Shown: positions 51,752-60,246 of the stretch, in pieces
How the letters are laid out: every line of letters starts with the position of its first letter
Numbering within the stretch: position 1 is the stretch's first letter
Source: Collimonas sp. PA-H2
Lineage (GTDB): Bacteria; Pseudomonadota; Gammaproteobacteria; Burkholderiales; Burkholderiaceae_D
DNA length: 64,000 nt
Direction: 5' to 3'
NCBI RefSeq assembly: GCF_002564105.1
Contig: NZ_PDBX01000001.1
Coordinates: 3,844,001-3,908,000, forward strand
Position numbers and translations under genes: made by a program
Notes under the pieces: generated by a model
Databases searched by the model: none
What the model saw: the letters and a program-made list of their open reading frames with translations, nothing else
Told to the model about the DNA's origin: nothing

Positions 51752-52876
51752 ATGAACATGTTTGGGAAAAAAATCGCAAAATTATTGATACCATTTCTAA
51801 TCCTGGCGACAGCCGCCGCCGGCAGCATGGGCAAGGAACCAGACGGTCGGGAAGTCGTCGCCGACCTCGGAAAGATCGTTAATCCCCAGGGCGTGCAAGA
51901 GAACTACAAAGTGAAGATCGGCGGTGTCGACCAATGGCTGTATGTGCGGGGGCAGGACCGCGACAATCCCATCATTCTTTTCATCCACGGCGGCCCGGCA
52001 TCGCCCAGCGCGCCTACGATGTGGATGTACCAGCGCCCGCTCGAGGAATACTTCACCGTCGTCAATTACGACCAGCGCGCCTCCGGCAAATCCTATCTCG
52101 AAACCGATCCGGACAAGGTGCGCGACAGCCTGCACATAGACCAGTACGTGAACGACGCCATCGACATCGCCCAATACGTCAGCAAAAAATATGGAAAGAA
52201 AAAGGTGATCCTGGCCGGCCACAGCTGGGGCACCATCGTCGGCATGAAAGCCGCCCTGGCGCGGCCCGACCTGTTCTACGCCTATGTCGGCATCGGCCAG
52301 GCGATCAACGTGCGCGAGAACGAGCGCATCAGCTTCGAATTCGGCCTGGCGCAGGCGCGGAAAGAGGGTAATCAGGCCGCCGTGAAGGAAATGGAAGCCA
52401 TCGCTCCCTATCCAGGCGCCCAGCCGATCACCCGCGAACGCATCATCATTGCGCGTAAATGGGCGCAGTACTACGGCGGCCTGGCGGCTTACCGGAGTGA
52501 TTTCGGCTACTACTTCAATGCGCCGCTACTGTCGCCGGAATACGACCAGAAAGCGACCGCAGCCATCGACCAGGGCAATATGCTGACGCTGGGCGCCGTG
52601 CTGCCGGAGTTTCTCGAAGTCGATCTCAAGCCCGTAGTCAAATTCCCGATACCGGTCATCATGTTCATGGGGCAGCACGACTACACTACGCCATCCCAGC
52701 CGACCGAGGAATGGCTGAAGAAAGTGGATGCGCCCTACAAGAAGGGAATCTGGTTCGAGCACTCCTCGCATCTTGTGCAGTTCGAAGAGCCCGGGAAGAT
52801 GCTGCTGAGTCTGCTGACCTATGTGCGGCCGCTAGCAACGGGCAATGCTGTCGAACTGCCAAAATCATCGCCTTGA
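51752..52876 (+). CDS. Exported alpha/beta hydrolase (proline iminopeptidase-like)
   Basis: A 374-residue alpha/beta hydrolase. The start at 51752 (MNMFGKKIAKLLIPF) opens directly into a signal-like hydrophobic segment; 51704 and 51758 are alternatives. The oxyanion motif is NPIILFIHGGPASPSAP, followed by YDQRASGKSY, and the nucleophile Ser lies in ILAGHSWGTIVGMKAAL; the late His is in FEHSSHLVQFEEPGK. HGGP and DQRxxGxS are typical of proline iminopeptidases (family S33). A role in peptide breakdown is plausible. Confidence 0.88.
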   Translation: MNMFGKKIAKLLIPFLILATAAAGSMGKEPDGREVVADLGKIVNPQGVQENYKVKIGGVDQWLYVRGQDRDNPIILFIHGGPASPSAPTMWMYQRPLEEYFTVVNYDQRASGKSYLETDPDKVRDSLHIDQYVNDAIDIAQYVSKKYGKKKVILAGHSWGTIVGMKAALARPDLFYAYVGIGQAINVRENERISFEFGLAQARKEGNQAAVKEMEAIAPYPGAQPITRERIIIARKWAQYYGGLAAYRSDFGYYFNAPLLSPEYDQKATAAIDQGNMLTLGAVLPEFLEVDLKPVVKFPIPVIMFMGQHDYTTPSQPTEEWLKKVDAPYKKGIWFEHSSHLVQFEEPGKMLLSLLTYVRPLATGNAVELPKSSP

Positions 52877-52953
52877 GCGTCGCCGCGGCGAATTTTTCTG
52901 TTCAGCCGCAAGGCAAGGCTGGCCCGCCGGGAAAGGAAATGCCGGACCCGGCC

Positions 52954-53745
52954 TTACTCCGGCAACAGCCAGTTCCTGGGCAAGCTGTAGTGCTGCTCGC
53001 TCAGCAAATCGATGCCGCATTCCAGATGCTCGACCCAGTCGATGAAACGGGCCACCATTTCCGGCCCCTTGAACATGCAGCCGTGCTGAGGCACGATACA
53101 CTGGATATCCAGCTGCCTCACCATCGCCGCCCACAGGCGGCAGGCGCGGTTACCGCTCATATAACGCCGGTGGAACGATTGCATGCTGCGCAGGTGGGCC
53201 GAGAAATCGCTCACCGGCTGTGCCGCATCGGTATTGCTGACCATCGACGCCCCCAGGTCGCCCGAGAACAGGATTTTGCTGACCGGATCGTAGAACTGGA
53301 AATTTCCTTCGGAATGAAGGAAGTGCGCCGGCAGCGCCAGCACCTCGCTCTGGCCGATCTGGATGCGGAAGCCGTCGTCCGGGATGGAAATGATGCGGCC
53401 GGCGGTTTTCCCCGCCGGGCAAAAATGCGGAATGAAACGCGACCAGAGTTTGGAGATGACCACCTGGCATTCCGAGCCAGTCAGCCAACGGCCGACCGAG
53501 GCGACGATGTCGGGGTCGGCATGCGAGGCCAGGATGTATTTCAACTCCTTCGGGGGGAAGAAGCGGCTCAGCGCGATGAACAGCTCGTTGTAGGTCATCT
53601 GGCCGCCGGGGTCGATCAGGGCGCCTTGGCCGTGGTCGTAGATGAAGAACTGGTTGGTCTGGACGACTTCTCCTTCATCTTCTTCGACCAGGTCGGAAAA
53701 CATGACGCAGACATGCTGGCCATTATTGAAGAGCTCGGTTGCCAT
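52954..53745 (-). CDS. Metallo-beta-lactamase-fold protein of the ODP (di-iron) type
   Basis: A 263-residue protein with the metal-binding motifs of the flavodiiron/ODP class in order: YILASHADPDIVASVGRWL (His-x-Asp-x-Asp), FLHSEGNFQFYDPVSKILFS with a His and Glu, SGDLGASMVS and CIVPQHGCMF. No flavodoxin domain is attached. Related ODP-fold proteins bind oxygen or act as sensors (for example in chemotaxis); here no partner gene is evident. No signal peptide, so cytoplasmic. Confidence 0.87.
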   Translation of the reverse strand: MATELFNNGQHVCVMFSDLVEEDEGEVVQTNQFFIYDHGQGALIDPGGQMTYNELFIALSRFFPPKELKYILASHADPDIVASVGRWLTGSECQVVISKLWSRFIPHFCPAGKTAGRIISIPDDGFRIQIGQSEVLALPAHFLHSEGNFQFYDPVSKILFSGDLGASMVSNTDAAQPVSDFSAHLRSMQSFHRRYMSGNRACRLWAAMVRQLDIQCIVPQHGCMFKGPEMVARFIDWVEHLECGIDLLSEQHYSLPRNWLLPE

Positions 53746-54039
53746 TGATTTTTCAAGTGGAATGAATAATCGATGAGCGTAGTACGGAGCGTGGTTATCA
53801 TTCCTTGATAAATATCAAATTGTTTGCAGCTTGTATGGAATTGAGGACATCATGCTTTGATCCTCGTCTGAAATAAGAAAATTTCGCCAAGCGTCGGTGC
53901 AGTATGTTTTTGCCTGCACGTCACATTTGCACTAAATATCCTGAGAAGGAACAGATTAAAGGGAGGGTAGTCGGGAGACGCCGGGCTGTTTGCGTCAGAC
54001 AAAAATATCCTCCGGCATTTCCTGAAGTCCGTCCGGTAG
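53746..54039. other. Gap with no evident gene
   Basis: Just under 300 bases, AT-rich near 53760-53850, presumably with the promoter of the ODP-type gene. Short frames here have no support. Confidence 0.4.
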
Positions 54040-54630
54040 TCAAGACCCTTGGCGCAACGCGTCAATTAGCGCATCACGATATCCAGGATCCTTTTCATGG
54101 AATTCCAGCCGTCCCTTCTTCAGGTCGATATTGACATAAACCTCTGCATAGGCCGCCTCAGTCTTTCCTTCAAAAAAAAGCTTCATCTTTACCGGGCCGT
54201 TGTCAGGTAAAGCGGGATCGCCCTGCAGGCTAACCGCCTGGAATTCGATTTTCTGCGCCATAGGGAAATCATTCGCCTGAATGCCGTAAAGACGCGCCAG
54301 AAGGGCGAGGAATCTATCGCTCTCTTTTCCCAGGCTGCGTAATCGTATGCCGCCCCAGGATGTCGAATAAACTCTATTGCCATTACTCTGTTGTTTCCAG
54401 GTCGGCAAAATGTCGATTGCGAAACCAGCCAATTCTCCATCTATCATGCCTGCGGCATGGGCGGTCAGGGCGGTTGAGAAGCTTGCCTTGGCATCAGTCA
54501 TCGTCAGATCCAAGTCAACAAAGCCACTGTCCTTGATGATTGCAATGTCAGCGATGCCGGGTGCGGCCACTGCCTCCGTTCCCTGGCTGAAAATGATTGC
54601 AGCGAAAGCGATAAGTCTTAAGAATTTCAT
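54040..54630 (-). CDS. Exported protein of unknown function
   Basis: A 196-residue protein with a signal peptide ending near AVAAPGI. The mature part has no named domain; it contains SFSTALTAHAAGMIDGELAG and a charged C-terminus (VNIDLKKGRLEFHEKDPGYR). It lies about 100 bases downstream of the DUF2059 gene on the same strand and may share its message. Confidence 0.75.
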   Translation of the reverse strand: MKFLRLIAFAAIIFSQGTEAVAAPGIADIAIIKDSGFVDLDLTMTDAKASFSTALTAHAAGMIDGELAGFAIDILPTWKQQSNGNRVYSTSWGGIRLRSLGKESDRFLALLARLYGIQANDFPMAQKIEFQAVSLQGDPALPDNGPVKMKLFFEGKTEAAYAEVYVNIDLKKGRLEFHEKDPGYRDALIDALRQGS

Positions 54631-54730
54631 TGTGTCCGAACCTGCCAGGTTATATGACGTCGTTAGAATTTACTTGGGGAACCAGGTTCTTTGAACGCAA
54701 ATGCCGCTTTTGAGTGGCCGCAGAGAGGAC

Positions 54731-55966
54731 TTAGCGCATCGACTGCAGCGATTTTTTCTTGCGGTTGCGCGCGTCCTGGATGAGCGCGTTTTCCTGTACG
54801 CTTTCGGCGTTGATCTGAGCGATCAGGGTGTGATAAATATCCAGGTCCGCCGTGTCGGAAAATAGCAATGCGTTATCGCTGACAGTCACTCTTCCCAGGC
54901 GCGCTTCGGCAAAATCAAGTACGCGCTGATACAGGGCAATCAGGGATCGCTGATTCTCGCCGTACCGGATATTGTCGTCAACTGACTCGGCATAACCTTC
55001 TTCCGCGCCATGCAAAAGAACTGCCTTGTATTTGGACGGCAGCGCTACCTTGCTTAATTTCTGGACGTAGGTCTTGTGCCGGTCCTCGGACGATTGCAGG
55101 AGCTGATCCAGGCCGGCGCCCATGCGGACAAGCTTATCCTTGCCTTCGGCGATGCCGGCCTGCGTCACCAGATTTTGCGGGCTTAACAAGGTTTCATAGC
55201 CAATTTGCTGCAGTTCTGCCCGATAGCGGCTCCCGTCTGCTTTTGACTGCAGTATATTGTTCATGATGATTGCGGCGATCTGCTTGAAGAGATCTCCCTG
55301 CGCATCCTCGGGTACAGGAGTGAAGCTCACGGGAGTACTATCGCCGGCCGTAGTTGTCAATTGGGAGTCAAACTCTTTCAACAGCGGAGCATACGCCTTT
55401 CTCATCCGCTCCAGAACAATGTCCTCTCCCCATGTGTGTAACATGGCGCCGGCTTCTGCGCTTGCCTTTGACTGCAACTGGGAAAATGCGCGGCCGGCGG
55501 AGCTCTGGTAGAACGACATGAGGGTCTGTTGTTCAAACGGGGAAAAATGCGCTGTTTCCAGTGTTACCTTTTTACCGGCGCTGATCTCGCGCACCATGGC
55601 GTTGACCGTCTTGACTCCGACAGGGGATTCAAAAAAATTGGCCGAGGCTTGTGCGACGTCCTGGGGATAATATTTGACATACACGGATGTCAGTTTGTCG
55701 ACTAGCTGGTCGGGCGTGATCGAATCCATGATCTGGCGCAGGAATTTTTCGCTTTGAGGATCTTCCTCCATCATCAGGTCGAAACCCTTCTTCATTCCTA
55801 TCCGTGTCAGGGTGTCTGCATGAAAGCTGATCAGCATGCGACGCACCTCTGCCTTTTGAGCAGCCGTTGCCTGCTGAGTTGGCCGTACTGTCTGCTGCGC
55901 CTGCACAGAGGAAAGCGTGGCGGTAAATGCAAATGCAATGAAGGCGGCGTAACGCAAGAGTTTCAT
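54731..55966 (-). CDS. Exported DUF2059-domain protein
   Basis: A 411-residue protein with a signal peptide ending near SVQAQQT. The DUF2059 region (about residues 80-160) has FFESPVGVKTVNAMVREISA and FSPFEQQTLMSFYQSSAGRA, the usual features of that periplasmic family. The C-terminal half (IAAIIMNNILQSKADGSRYR and KYKAVLLHGAEEGYAESVDD) looks helical and is extra compared with short DUF2059 proteins. It starts 32 bases after the transglutaminase-like gene on the same strand, suggesting an operon. Confidence 0.82.
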   Translation of the reverse strand: MKLLRYAAFIAFAFTATLSSVQAQQTVRPTQQATAAQKAEVRRMLISFHADTLTRIGMKKGFDLMMEEDPQSEKFLRQIMDSITPDQLVDKLTSVYVKYYPQDVAQASANFFESPVGVKTVNAMVREISAGKKVTLETAHFSPFEQQTLMSFYQSSAGRAFSQLQSKASAEAGAMLHTWGEDIVLERMRKAYAPLLKEFDSQLTTTAGDSTPVSFTPVPEDAQGDLFKQIAAIIMNNILQSKADGSRYRAELQQIGYETLLSPQNLVTQAGIAEGKDKLVRMGAGLDQLLQSSEDRHKTYVQKLSKVALPSKYKAVLLHGAEEGYAESVDDNIRYGENQRSLIALYQRVLDFAEARLGRVTVSDNALLFSDTADLDIYHTLIAQINAESVQENALIQDARNRKKKSLQSMR

Positions 55967-55998
55967 AGACTCAGTCCGAAAGTGTCGTTGATTTAAAT

Positions 55999-58821
55999 TT
56001 ACTTCAGTCGTGCGAGCTCGTGGCGCGCGGCCAGATGATAGGGACTGTACAGCACGCCCTTGTCGACCGAGTGCTGGAAGTACAGACGCGCCTTGAGTTT
56101 GTCGCCGGCCAGCAGATAATGCTGGCCGAGATAGAAATAGGCTTCCGCCAAAGCCGTTTCCAGATCGCCGCCGCTTTCCTTGTGCGCTATCCTCAGCATT
56201 GCCTCAGGCGTTTTCTGGTCTGACAGCATCGCCAGCGCCGTGCCTGGCCAATCATCCGCCGCGTCTGCCGCCAGTCCGGCGCTGAAGCGTTTGCCGGCGC
56301 GCTGCGAGGCGAGCGTGCTCCAGATGGCCGCACGGACTTTATCATTTGCGCTGGTGGCGGGGCCGGCTGCCTTTGCGAAATCGTTGATGGCGGCGTCCTG
56401 CTTGCCCAGATAGAAATTGGCGATGCCCCGTTTCAAGAAAGCGCCATCATCGGACAGACCCAATGTCATCGCCCGCGAAAAATCCTGCTCGCTGGCTTTG
56501 AAATCGCCGCCCGCCAGAGCCACCTCTGCCCGGCAGCGCAAGATCTCAGGCGCATTCGGTTGCCGGCTGACGGCGTTCTGGATGTCGGCCGCCGCTTCTG
56601 CATTGCGGCCCAGGTAGGCTTCCGCCCGCGCCCGCTCGCATTGGGCGGCGCTGGAGTCGCGTCCGGTGAGCTTGGCGTCGGCGATCTGCTGCCCCGTGTT
56701 CTTGACGATTTTTTCCAGGCGCTCGACCACCACCTGTTTGAAGGGCAGGTCGGAAGGGATATTGGCATTGGAGTTTTTCAGGTCGCTTTGCTTGATGGTC
56801 GCTCCTGCCTGCATGATAGCGCTGGCTTTATTGAGGTCCGTCAGGAAGGCTGCTGTCTGCGCTGCAGGCACGCGGTCGGCCAGCATTTTCAGCTCAAGCG
56901 TCACCTTGATCAGTTTGCCGGTAAACGACAGCGACTCGGACAAGGCGAATCCCGTGTTCTGCATGGTGCTGTGGGATGGCGTGTAGCGGCCGTCGAATTC
57001 ATCTGGCAGCTCGACTTCCAGCTGGTAGCGATTGATCGAAGGAAAACCGGGTACAGCCACAGGGGAGTTGCGGTTGCTATTGTTCGGCAGGTAAAACAGG
57101 CCACGCAAGTTGTTGGGTTCGTAGCGCAGTCCCCATTTGCCGGCCGAGGCCTGGAAATAATCGCGGATGCGGAATTGCAGATCCACGGTGATGCGGTTGC
57201 TGTTGCGCTCGTCCGTGATCTTTGGATCATCCAGCATGACTGCATCCGGATAGCGCTTTGAAATATTACCTTCATAAAATTTACGCAGTTGCGCAGCGCT
57301 ATGCTGTGCCACGCCTTCGCGCATTGCTTCCGCATCCACGCCCGCATATTGCAGCTTGACCGACATCACTACCGGTTCGTCCATCTTCTTGACGGTGACG
57401 TGCTCGGTCCTGGTGTTGGTGATCAAGTCGTCGTTGTCGGTGGCGGCGATGCTGATCAGCCTGTCTGCGCCAGGCGTGACCACCAGGGCTTGGGAGTAGG
57501 CCAGCGCCTGGCCCATGCGTTCCAGTTCGCCGGTCTGGCCGAGGCGGGTGGCGTCGAGGAAATAGGTCTTTCCTTCCACTACGGCGCGTACGATGGCGTG
57601 ATCGAACAGTTGCGGACTGGGCAGCATTTGCTCCAGATCTTTCTTGTAGGAGGTGGCCACCAGCACTGGCGAGGCGTCGATGCCGAGCTGTCTCAGCATG
57701 GTTACCAGCAGCAGGGACTTGTCCTTGCAGTCGCCGTAGCGGCGCGCCAGCACTTGCTCCGGTGGGTAGGGCTTATGCGAATTCTCGCCCAGCGAGACCG
57801 ACAGATAACGGATGTTGTTCTGTACGAATTCAAGCGCCTTGGCGACCTTTGCCGACGGCGTGCTTTCCTTGCGGGCCAGGGCGAGCGCCTCGTCGAGGGA
57901 CGCCGGAGCGGTGTTGACGGTGAACAGGGCATCGGCCCACTGGTTGACGTCTTTCCACGATTCGAATTCGGAGAACTGGACCCAGCGCAGTGCCTGGTAA
58001 TCCTTCGGCATGAATGCCTCATAGTCGATCACCGGCAGATCGTTCGCTTCGAAGCGAACGATGCGCCGGCCGTTAGCGTGCGATTCCTTTGCCTGCGGCG
58101 GATTTTTCTGGTCGGCGCCTATGACGCGGTACTGGATATGACGGTCTTCCGGCGCGTTCAGCGTAATCCGCCGTTTGAGCGTAGGAAACACGTTGTCCCA
58201 GAACGCGGCGTCAAAGAAGCGATTGCCAAACACAGGATTTTTTCCGATGATCGAGTAGGCGATTTCCAGCGTGTCGCCGGCGCGCACATCATTGATCACG
58301 ATTGCCGCGGTGACCGAACCGCCATAGATGCCAGAATCGAGCTCAGGCTCGCGCCGCAGGAAGCGGATATCAGCTTCGTTCTGCTTGTCGAGTATCTGGC
58401 CGCCGCGATGCACGCGCAGCATATGCAGTTGCACGTGCTGGTAATCCGGCTGGAAACTGATTTCGTATTGCCCTATGCGCGCAAGCGCCGATGCTTCATT
58501 GGCTTGCATGGCGCGATGGGTGAAGACGGTGGTCTGCTGGTCGACGTAAAAGTAGACGTCGCTGAGACGCATGGTTAGCGGACTCGTATCCTTCCCACTC
58601 GGGATAGCGGTAATTTTATCGACCCAGTCAGGTATCGGCACGTCTTTAGCAAATGCATTTTCTGCAAATTTATCGCGTGCCGGCGCTTGCTGGGTCGGTG
58701 CGCCCAGTACAGACGGCGTCTCGCTGGAAGCAGCGGCGGCCAGGCCGGATAAAGCAAACAGAAAAAGGACGACAAGACTTCTTGACAATACTGTCATTCG
58801 ATTCGGAAACACCACGCTCAT
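55999..58821 (-). CDS. DUF3857 / transglutaminase-like / TPR protein, exported
   Basis: A 940-residue protein with an N-terminal signal segment (LVVLFLFALSGLAAAASSE). DUF3857 spans about residues 70-270; a transglutaminase-like domain follows with the catalytic triad in RRYGDCKDKSLLLVTML (Cys), LFDHAIVRAVVEG (His) and KTYFLDATRLGQ (Asp). A DUF3858-like beta region comes next, and the C-terminus (from about residue 730) is TPR-like (ERARAEAYLGRNAEAAADIQ, FLKRGIANFYLGKQDAAIND). Such proteins are exported and of unknown role; cross-linking or peptidase activity is possible. Confidence 0.9.
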   Translation of the reverse strand: MSVVFPNRMTVLSRSLVVLFLFALSGLAAAASSETPSVLGAPTQQAPARDKFAENAFAKDVPIPDWVDKITAIPSGKDTSPLTMRLSDVYFYVDQQTTVFTHRAMQANEASALARIGQYEISFQPDYQHVQLHMLRVHRGGQILDKQNEADIRFLRREPELDSGIYGGSVTAAIVINDVRAGDTLEIAYSIIGKNPVFGNRFFDAAFWDNVFPTLKRRITLNAPEDRHIQYRVIGADQKNPPQAKESHANGRRIVRFEANDLPVIDYEAFMPKDYQALRWVQFSEFESWKDVNQWADALFTVNTAPASLDEALALARKESTPSAKVAKALEFVQNNIRYLSVSLGENSHKPYPPEQVLARRYGDCKDKSLLLVTMLRQLGIDASPVLVATSYKKDLEQMLPSPQLFDHAIVRAVVEGKTYFLDATRLGQTGELERMGQALAYSQALVVTPGADRLISIAATDNDDLITNTRTEHVTVKKMDEPVVMSVKLQYAGVDAEAMREGVAQHSAAQLRKFYEGNISKRYPDAVMLDDPKITDERNSNRITVDLQFRIRDYFQASAGKWGLRYEPNNLRGLFYLPNNSNRNSPVAVPGFPSINRYQLEVELPDEFDGRYTPSHSTMQNTGFALSESLSFTGKLIKVTLELKMLADRVPAAQTAAFLTDLNKASAIMQAGATIKQSDLKNSNANIPSDLPFKQVVVERLEKIVKNTGQQIADAKLTGRDSSAAQCERARAEAYLGRNAEAAADIQNAVSRQPNAPEILRCRAEVALAGGDFKASEQDFSRAMTLGLSDDGAFLKRGIANFYLGKQDAAINDFAKAAGPATSANDKVRAAIWSTLASQRAGKRFSAGLAADAADDWPGTALAMLSDQKTPEAMLRIAHKESGGDLETALAEAYFYLGQHYLLAGDKLKARLYFQHSVDKGVLYSPYHLAARHELARLK

Positions 58822-58891
58822 ACCCCCCTGTTTTTTGCACCATGTTTTTAAACTGCGCTGTGTGCAAAATTATCCGCATATGCTGCCATGG

Positions 58892-58933
58892 AAGTGTCAA
58901 AATTGCAATGTGGCAAGTGTTGTTTTGACACTT
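58892..58933. promoter_or_regulatory. Inverted-repeat operator candidate upstream of the transglutaminase-like gene
   Basis: AAGTGTCAAAA (58892-58902) and its exact complement TTTTGACACTT (58923-58933) are separated by 20 bases, and a third half-site CAAGTGT lies between them (58914-58920). The spacing suggests a protein-binding site rather than a terminator. No known motif is matched. Confidence 0.35.
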
Positions 58934-59093
58934 GCTCACATTTTGGCTGATCCTTGTCATTCATTCATTGGTTTGCGGGGCTTGCATCAATCGAGAGACC
59001 AGCAGCGTGACAGTTGTCATCTCCAATCTCACACTAAAAAAGTAGAATGGCGATGGATTCGCACAACGAATGTCAGGTTAGAGTTAATTCGCA

Positions 59094-59549
59094 TTAAGAG
59101 GTGTTTCTGATGTACTTTTGCGGATAACTAGCCAGCACAATAGAGGTCGTCACTGGCCCGAATTTGGCAAGCGCATCGATGGTCGCCTCCAGCTGCGCCA
59201 TATGCTCGACCACCACCCGCACCACAAAACAATCCTCGCCCGTAATCCGGTGCGCCTCGATCACCTCGGGTAGCGCTTCGAATGCCTTCAGGCACTTGGC
59301 GATCTGGGCGTGGCTGGTGCGTATGCGGATGAACGCCGAGATATCCCGGCCCACCAGCCTGTGGTTGATGCGCGCGGTATAGCTTTCGATGACGCCTTGT
59401 TCTTCAAGCTGCCTGATGCGGGCGGTGATGGCGGGTTGCGACAGGCCGACTTGCTTTCCCAGCTCTGTGTTGGTGATGCGCGCATTGTCCTGGAGGATTT
59501 CCAGAATCCGCCAGTCCAGCTTATCCAATTCCATTGACTTAGGTTTCAT
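59094..59549 (-). CDS. Lrp/AsnC-family transcriptional regulator
   Basis: A 151-residue regulator. An N-terminal winged helix (LDWRILEILQDNARITNTEL, then GLSQPAITARIRQLEEQGVI) is followed by the ligand-binding RAM domain (FIRIRTSHAQIAKCLKAFEA, AHRITGEDCFVVRVVVEHMA). Such proteins sense amino acids. The next gene upstream is divergent and encodes a small hydrolase; the regulated genes are unknown. Confidence 0.93.
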   Translation of the reverse strand: MKPKSMELDKLDWRILEILQDNARITNTELGKQVGLSQPAITARIRQLEEQGVIESYTARINHRLVGRDISAFIRIRTSHAQIAKCLKAFEALPEVIEAHRITGEDCFVVRVVVEHMAQLEATIDALAKFGPVTTSIVLASYPQKYIRNTS

Positions 59550-59671
59550 CAGCAGATCCCACGGTTTTCGATCAATTCTTCAGGATTTACTTGTAAAATC
59601 ATTTGTTCTGCCATGTTGCCCGACTTCCCTGGGTTTTACAATAAAGCCAGTTCACCAAGGAGGTTTTGCAG

Positions 59672-60202
59672 ATGGATTACCCTGTTCTCATCATTCCTGG
59701 TCACGGCGATTCCGGGCCTGCGCACTGGCAGAGTTTGTGGCAAGGGAAGCAGTCCGGATGGGCGCGCATGCAGGTCGATAACTGGGATCATGCGGTCTGC
59801 GGCGACTGGATAGCAGCAATCGAAAGGGACGTTGTCCGTTTGGGGAAAGATACTATTCTGGTGGCGCACAGTCTAGGATGCCTCGCAGTTGCGCAGTGGG
59901 CTGCCCGATACGCCTCGCCGATTCGAGGGGCTTTGCTGGTCGCTGTTCCCGACCCTGCGGCGCCGGCCTTTCCGCGCGCCGATGCAATTGGCTTCTCGCC
60001 CTTGCCGATGCAGCGCCTGCCGTTCCCCAGCACTGTGGTTGCCAGCAGCGACGACCCGTATGCCAGCGTCGCCTATGCACGTGCTTGCGCTGATGCGTGG
60101 GGCAGCCGGTTTGTGGAGGCCGGTGCGCGCGGACATCTGAATGCGGGCAGCGGCCTGGGGGATTGGCCGGATGGATATCAGCTGCTGCAAGAAATGGCTT
60201 GA
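59672..60202 (+). CDS. RBBP9/YdeN-family alpha/beta hydrolase
   Basis: A 176-residue serine hydrolase starting MDYPVLIIPGHGDSGPAHWQ with an AAGGAGG ribosome site. The nucleophile Ser is in ILVAHSLGCLAVAQWAA, the Asp in VVASSDDPYASVAYARACAD, and the His in GARGHLNAGSGLGDWPDGY, all typical for this small family. Substrates in the family are little known. Cytoplasmic; divergent from the Lrp-type gene. Confidence 0.93.
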   Translation: MDYPVLIIPGHGDSGPAHWQSLWQGKQSGWARMQVDNWDHAVCGDWIAAIERDVVRLGKDTILVAHSLGCLAVAQWAARYASPIRGALLVAVPDPAAPAFPRADAIGFSPLPMQRLPFPSTVVASSDDPYASVAYARACADAWGSRFVEAGARGHLNAGSGLGDWPDGYQLLQEMA

Positions 60203-60219
60203 TCTGGCCTGGCGGCATG

Positions 60220-60246
60220 AGGCAATGGCAGCATTGCCTTATTTGC
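60220..60246. terminator. Hairpin between converging genes
   Basis: AGGCAATG and CATTGCCT pair with a four-base loop, followed by TTATTT. It overlaps the stop codon of the peroxidase gene and likely ends the hydrolase message. Confidence 0.5.

Noticed and set aside
53850..54065. Minus-strand open frame of 71 codons downstream of the DUF2059 cluster
   Set aside because: No ribosome site and no pattern of a signal peptide, membrane segment or domain.
57289..58578. Plus-strand open frame of 429 codons opposite the transglutaminase-like gene
   Set aside because: Shadow frame; the minus-strand protein has a full catalytic triad and domain order.
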